From: Chthoniobacterales bacterium
GTDB taxonomy: Bacteria > Verrucomicrobiota > Verrucomicrobiia > Chthoniobacterales > UBA10450
Assembly (NCBI GenBank): GCA_013694945.1
Contig: JACDBM010000146.1
Location: 1 to 8,243 of the forward strand
Direction of reading: 5' to 3'
DNA length: 8,243 bases
The notes under the pieces were generated by a model. That model saw nothing but the letters and a program-made list of their open reading frames with translations, was not told where the DNA came from and did not search any database. The translations under genes and the position numbers were made by a program. The first letter of the stretch is position 1. Each line of letters opens with the position of its first letter. Shown piece by piece: positions 6,134-8,243 of this stretch.

Positions 6134-7633
6134 TTACTTGCCCAGCTCGTAGAGATACTCCACGAACGACATCACCGCGCCGTCGTATCCCTGGATCTTC
6201 GGGTTCGTCGATTCGATGAGGTAATACTCGTCCGGCGCGTGAGCACCGCTCCCGTGTCCTAATCCGAAATGACCCGCGGCAAGCTTGAGCGGCTCACCGG
6301 TGAAAATGTAGCCGGGGTATGAACCGGCGTTGCGCGGCCAGAAGAGCGGATCAATGCCCGCGCGTTTCAGCACCGCGACTTGCGCCTGGATCAGCGGCGC
6401 ATCTTTCGACGTGGCCGTCGGATCGTAACCGCCCGTGACATTCACCTCGATATCGCCGAAACCGCGCTTCGCGAGGTGCGCCTTCAGCGCCGCGACCGCG
6501 TCCTCCTTTTTCATGTCCGGCACGAGACGCAGGTCGAGCTTTGCCGCGGCGCGATGCGGCAGAATTGTCATCCCGCCCGGCCCGGTGTGGCCAGCGACAA
6601 GCCCTTCGATGTTCACCGTCGGCTGCGACTGAAGCCGTTCCATCGCCTGCTGCATTGGCAGATTGTCGATCCACTGCTTCGTGCTGAGCTGCTCCTTCAT
6701 CTTCGCTTCGTCGCGCACTTTCGCGACCTTCGCGATCATCTCCTTCTCGTCCGCGCTGAGTGGCCGCGGCTTTGGATAATTCTCGATCGCGATGTTGTTG
6801 CCGTCGGCGGACACCAGTGTGTCGAGCGCTTTGATCAAGTGCCACGACGGGCTGTCGATCATCGCTTTGAGCGAGGAATGAACCGTCTTAGCCGGACCGC
6901 GTCCCCACTTGTCACCGCTGGAGACCAACTCCAGTTCCACCACGCCCTTCGATCCGAGGTTAATCGTCACCACGCCGTCCGGTCCCTGCATCGTTGATGG
7001 CATGAAAACGCCCATGCATTTCTCAAGCGCCGCTTTCACCTCCGGCTTGAGCACGAGCTGCGCGATGTTCGGCGAGCCAATCTCCTCCTCGCCCTCCGCC
7101 ACCAGCACCAGGTTCACCGGCATCTTCTTGCCCGCGCCCTTAATCGCATGCAGCGCCGCGAGGAGCGCCGACTGCGGACCCTTCTGATTCACCGCGCCGC
7201 GTCCCACCATCACCTTGCCGAGGCCCGCCTTGTCGATGATCGCGGCATCAAGCGGCGGCGCCGTCTTCCACTCCGCCGGATCGAACTGCTTCACGTCATA
7301 CATGAAGTAGAGCCCCACCGTCTTCGCCGTGCCCGCATCGAGCGTCGCAAACACGCCCGGCTTCCCGCTCGTATTCACCACCGTCGCCTGTTGGAAGCCG
7401 GCATCCTTCGCCAGCTGCGCCATAAACTCCGCGCCCTCGGGAAACCCGCGATCCTCCGCCGCGATCGACACCTGCTTGATCCAATCCTGCAACCGCTTCA
7501 CCGCCTCATCATGCCGTTTGGCTACTTCGGCCTTGATCGGCGCAAGGTCCTCATCGGCTGCGTAGGAACTCGGAGCCATGGTGAGGATGGCGAATGCCAC
7601 GAAGGCAGCGGAGAAACGGGAAGGGCGGTTCAT
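6134..7633 (-). CDS. exported M20-family metallopeptidase-like hydrolase with altered zinc ligands
   Basis: The 499-residue protein starts at ATG 7631-7633. A TTG 12 codons upstream (7669) is possible, but the ATG gives a clean signal peptide (R3, R6, hydrophobic 8-20, SYA before a cut after A25). M20 features are in order: MYDV at 111-114, GRGAVNQKGP at 144-153, EGEEEIGS at 180-187 with the likely catalytic E183, a lid/dimer-domain H252, LPHRAAAKLDLRLVP (358-372), and the C-terminal ligand H465 in GAHAPDEY. Canonical M20 enzymes have HxD at the first motif, an Asp in the GRGxxD motif and another Asp/Glu near residue 213. Here these are M111, N149 and S213. Such variants form a recognisable subgroup, and activity may differ from classic peptidases. 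The location is probably periplasmic. It converges on OsmC and diverges from the broken MBOAT locus. The substrate is unknown. Confidence 0.88.
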   Translation of the reverse strand: MNRPSRFSAAFVAFAILTMAPSSYAADEDLAPIKAEVAKRHDEAVKRLQDWIKQVSIAAEDRGFPEGAEFMAQLAKDAGFQQATVVNTSGKPGVFATLDAGTAKTVGLYFMYDVKQFDPAEWKTAPPLDAAIIDKAGLGKVMVGRGAVNQKGPQSALLAALHAIKGAGKKMPVNLVLVAEGEEEIGSPNIAQLVLKPEVKAALEKCMGVFMPSTMQGPDGVVTINLGSKGVVELELVSSGDKWGRGPAKTVHSSLKAMIDSPSWHLIKALDTLVSADGNNIAIENYPKPRPLSADEKEMIAKVAKVRDEAKMKEQLSTKQWIDNLPMQQAMERLQSQPTVNIEGLVAGHTGPGGMTILPHRAAAKLDLRLVPDMKKEDAVAALKAHLAKRGFGDIEVNVTGGYDPTATSKDAPLIQAQVAVLKRAGIDPLFWPRNAGSYPGYIFTGEPLKLAAGHFGLGHGSGAHAPDEYYLIESTNPKIQGYDGAVMSFVEYLYELGK

Positions 7634-7719
7634 CCCCTCAGTGTCTCCGGAAGCGCGGCCTCCGTTCAACCTGAATCTGCTTGAGCGTACTGTCGCTTAG
7701 TCATTTAACCTCACGAGGG

Positions 7720-7851
7720 ATGTTGTTTAACTCGCTCACGTTCGTCGTCTTCTTCGCCGTCGTTGTGTCAGCGTATTGGATGATGAACTCGTGGCGCGGG
7801 CGCAAGAACCTGCTCGTGATCGCGAGCTACATCTTCTACGGCGCGTGGAAT
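7720..7851 (+). pseudogene. 5' remnant of an MBOAT-family O-acyltransferase (AlgI-like)
   Basis: From ATG 7720 about 44 codons match the N-terminus of MBOAT membrane O-acyltransferases: MLFNSLTFVVFFAV, then an aromatic YW, a basic loop with RGRKNLL, and ASYIFYGAWN. Intact members are roughly 450-500 residues with about ten or more membrane segments and an invariant catalytic His. Here only the first membrane segment and part of the second survive. After codon 44 the frame continues to a stop at 8013, but that part is Arg/Ser-rich and overlaps a better coding frame for a different protein. The family transfers acyl (often acetyl) groups to exported polysaccharides. This copy cannot be functional. 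It is divergent from the M20 gene, separated by 86 bp. Confidence 0.7.
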
Positions 7852-8137
7852 CGACAAACTGTGCAAGCGCGGCGGCAAAGTGGTCTTCGTGCGTTTTCCC
7901 GTTACCGGCCCGTTGAAGGCTCACGAAGATCAAGCAACGCCGCGACAGGGACCATGGGAACGAGTGCTGCGCGAGACCGGCGCTCCCGGAATTCACTTCG
8001 AGGATCATCCTGAGCTGGCAAGCTTTGAATGCCCCGAGTGGTCGCACCTCTCCGCGCCTGACTCAGTCGAGTTCACACGACGCCTCGTGCCGCATCTGCG
8101 TACCGCACGGCAGCTAGACGCGATGGCAGCTCAGTAA
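7850..8137 (+). pseudogene. 3' remnant of an SGNH-hydrolase-like partner of MBOAT proteins
   Basis: In the frame one base ahead of the MBOAT fragment, codons from 7850 to TAA 8135-8137 encode 95 residues that read as the C-terminal end of a protein. There is a hydrophobic strand KVVFVRFPV, a PWERVL segment, IHFEDHPEL and CPEWSHLSAPDSVEFTRRL. The DxxH-like part (PEWSHLS) resembles the C-terminal catalytic block of SGNH/AlgX-like proteins that are encoded next to MBOAT acyltransferases. No proper start exists. A GTG at 7880 could start an 85-residue product, but it would lack the nucleophile Ser region. I infer that a deletion fused the two genes and removed the rest of both. Confidence 0.65.
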
Positions 8138-8169
8138 AGCGGAGCGACGGCCGCGCCTCGGTTTCCGCA

Positions 8170-8199
8170 TTGACCACGTCGTCGCCCGGACATTATTTT
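8170..8199 (+). promoter_or_regulatory. possible sigma-70 promoter
   Basis: TTGACC (8170-8175) resembles a -35 box and is followed after 18 bases by TATTTT (8194-8199), a weak -10 match. It would place a transcript start only a few bases before ATG 8209. The remaining 8138-8169 shows nothing recognisable. Confidence 0.3.
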
Positions 8200-8208
8200 G
8201 TCCATGTG

Positions 8209-8243
8209 ATGAGATCAATTACCTATACAGCGGTGCGTGAAAA
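8209..8243 (+). CDS. possible start of a HicB-like antitoxin, cut by the window end
   Basis: ATG 8209 opens a frame of 11 full codons with no stop: MRSITYTAVRE, then an incomplete codon. The YTAV pattern resembles the first beta strand of HicB-family antitoxins, which begin with a short strand of the type LTYTAVI. The fragment is too short to be sure. No clear ribosome binding site precedes it, but a candidate promoter does. Confidence 0.3.
   Translation, partial: MRSITYTAVRE

Noticed and set aside
6380..6997. Open frame of 205 codons on the plus strand
   Set aside because: It is antisense to the M20-family gene, whose motifs are clear; the product is Arg/His/Leu-rich with no domain.
7148..7684. 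Open frame of 178 codons on the plus strand overlapping the M20 start
   Set aside because: It is a shadow of the M20 gene with basic, low-complexity composition and no motif.
1..8243. CRISPR array, tRNA or rRNA genes, transposase, complete defence system
   Set aside because: No regularly spaced long direct repeats, cloverleaf-like sequences, rRNA signatures or transposase motifs were seen on either strand. The repeats present are short palindromes and 9-nt units.

Overview
The window looks like a stretch of chromosome from a free-living, high-GC, Gram-negative bacterium. It is most probably a soil or freshwater member of the Verrucomicrobiota, although no rRNA or other decisive marker is present. 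Four things point that way: an RRM-type RNA-binding protein next to a translation initiation factor IF-1, exported TPR and M20-type proteins, an MBOAT/SGNH-type gene pair remnant, and intergenic repeats built from ATCCTG units. The taxonomic call is from recollection of such genomes and is moderate at best.

Layout: positions 1-899 hold an RNA-binding/translation group on the + strand: an RRM protein (130-408), a perfect 9-bp hairpin (431-456), IF-1 (468-686) and a 57-residue zinc-ribbon-like protein (726-899). Positions 900-1143 are a non-coding island packed with palindromes and bounded by an inverted 8-mer. A + strand series follows: an exported TPR protein (1144-2826), a ferritin-like diiron protein (2872-3339), a membrane-bound hybrid histidine kinase (3487-5556, possibly from 3406) and an OsmC-type peroxidase (5645-6070). 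Ferritin-like protein and OsmC suggest an oxidative or iron stress theme, with the kinase as a possible local sensor; that link is inference from proximity.

The OsmC gene converges on a minus-strand exported M20-family hydrolase (6134-7633). The gap between them is almost entirely a repeat of ATCCTG/CAGGAT units at 9-nt spacing that forms an inverted repeat and could terminate both genes. The M20 protein is odd: several positions expected to bind zinc appear substituted.

Divergent from the M20 gene is a broken locus. The first ~44 codons of an MBOAT O-acyltransferase (7720-7851) run directly, out of frame, into the last ~95 codons of an SGNH-hydrolase-like partner protein (7850-8137). This looks like one deletion that removed the middle of a two-gene acylation locus, or an assembly join. 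The window ends in what may be the first codons of a HicB-like antitoxin (8209 onward).

No tRNA, rRNA, CRISPR array, transposase or complete defence system is visible. The best candidates for something undescribed are the histidine-rich TPR protein, the M20 protein with altered metal ligands, and the non-coding repeats.
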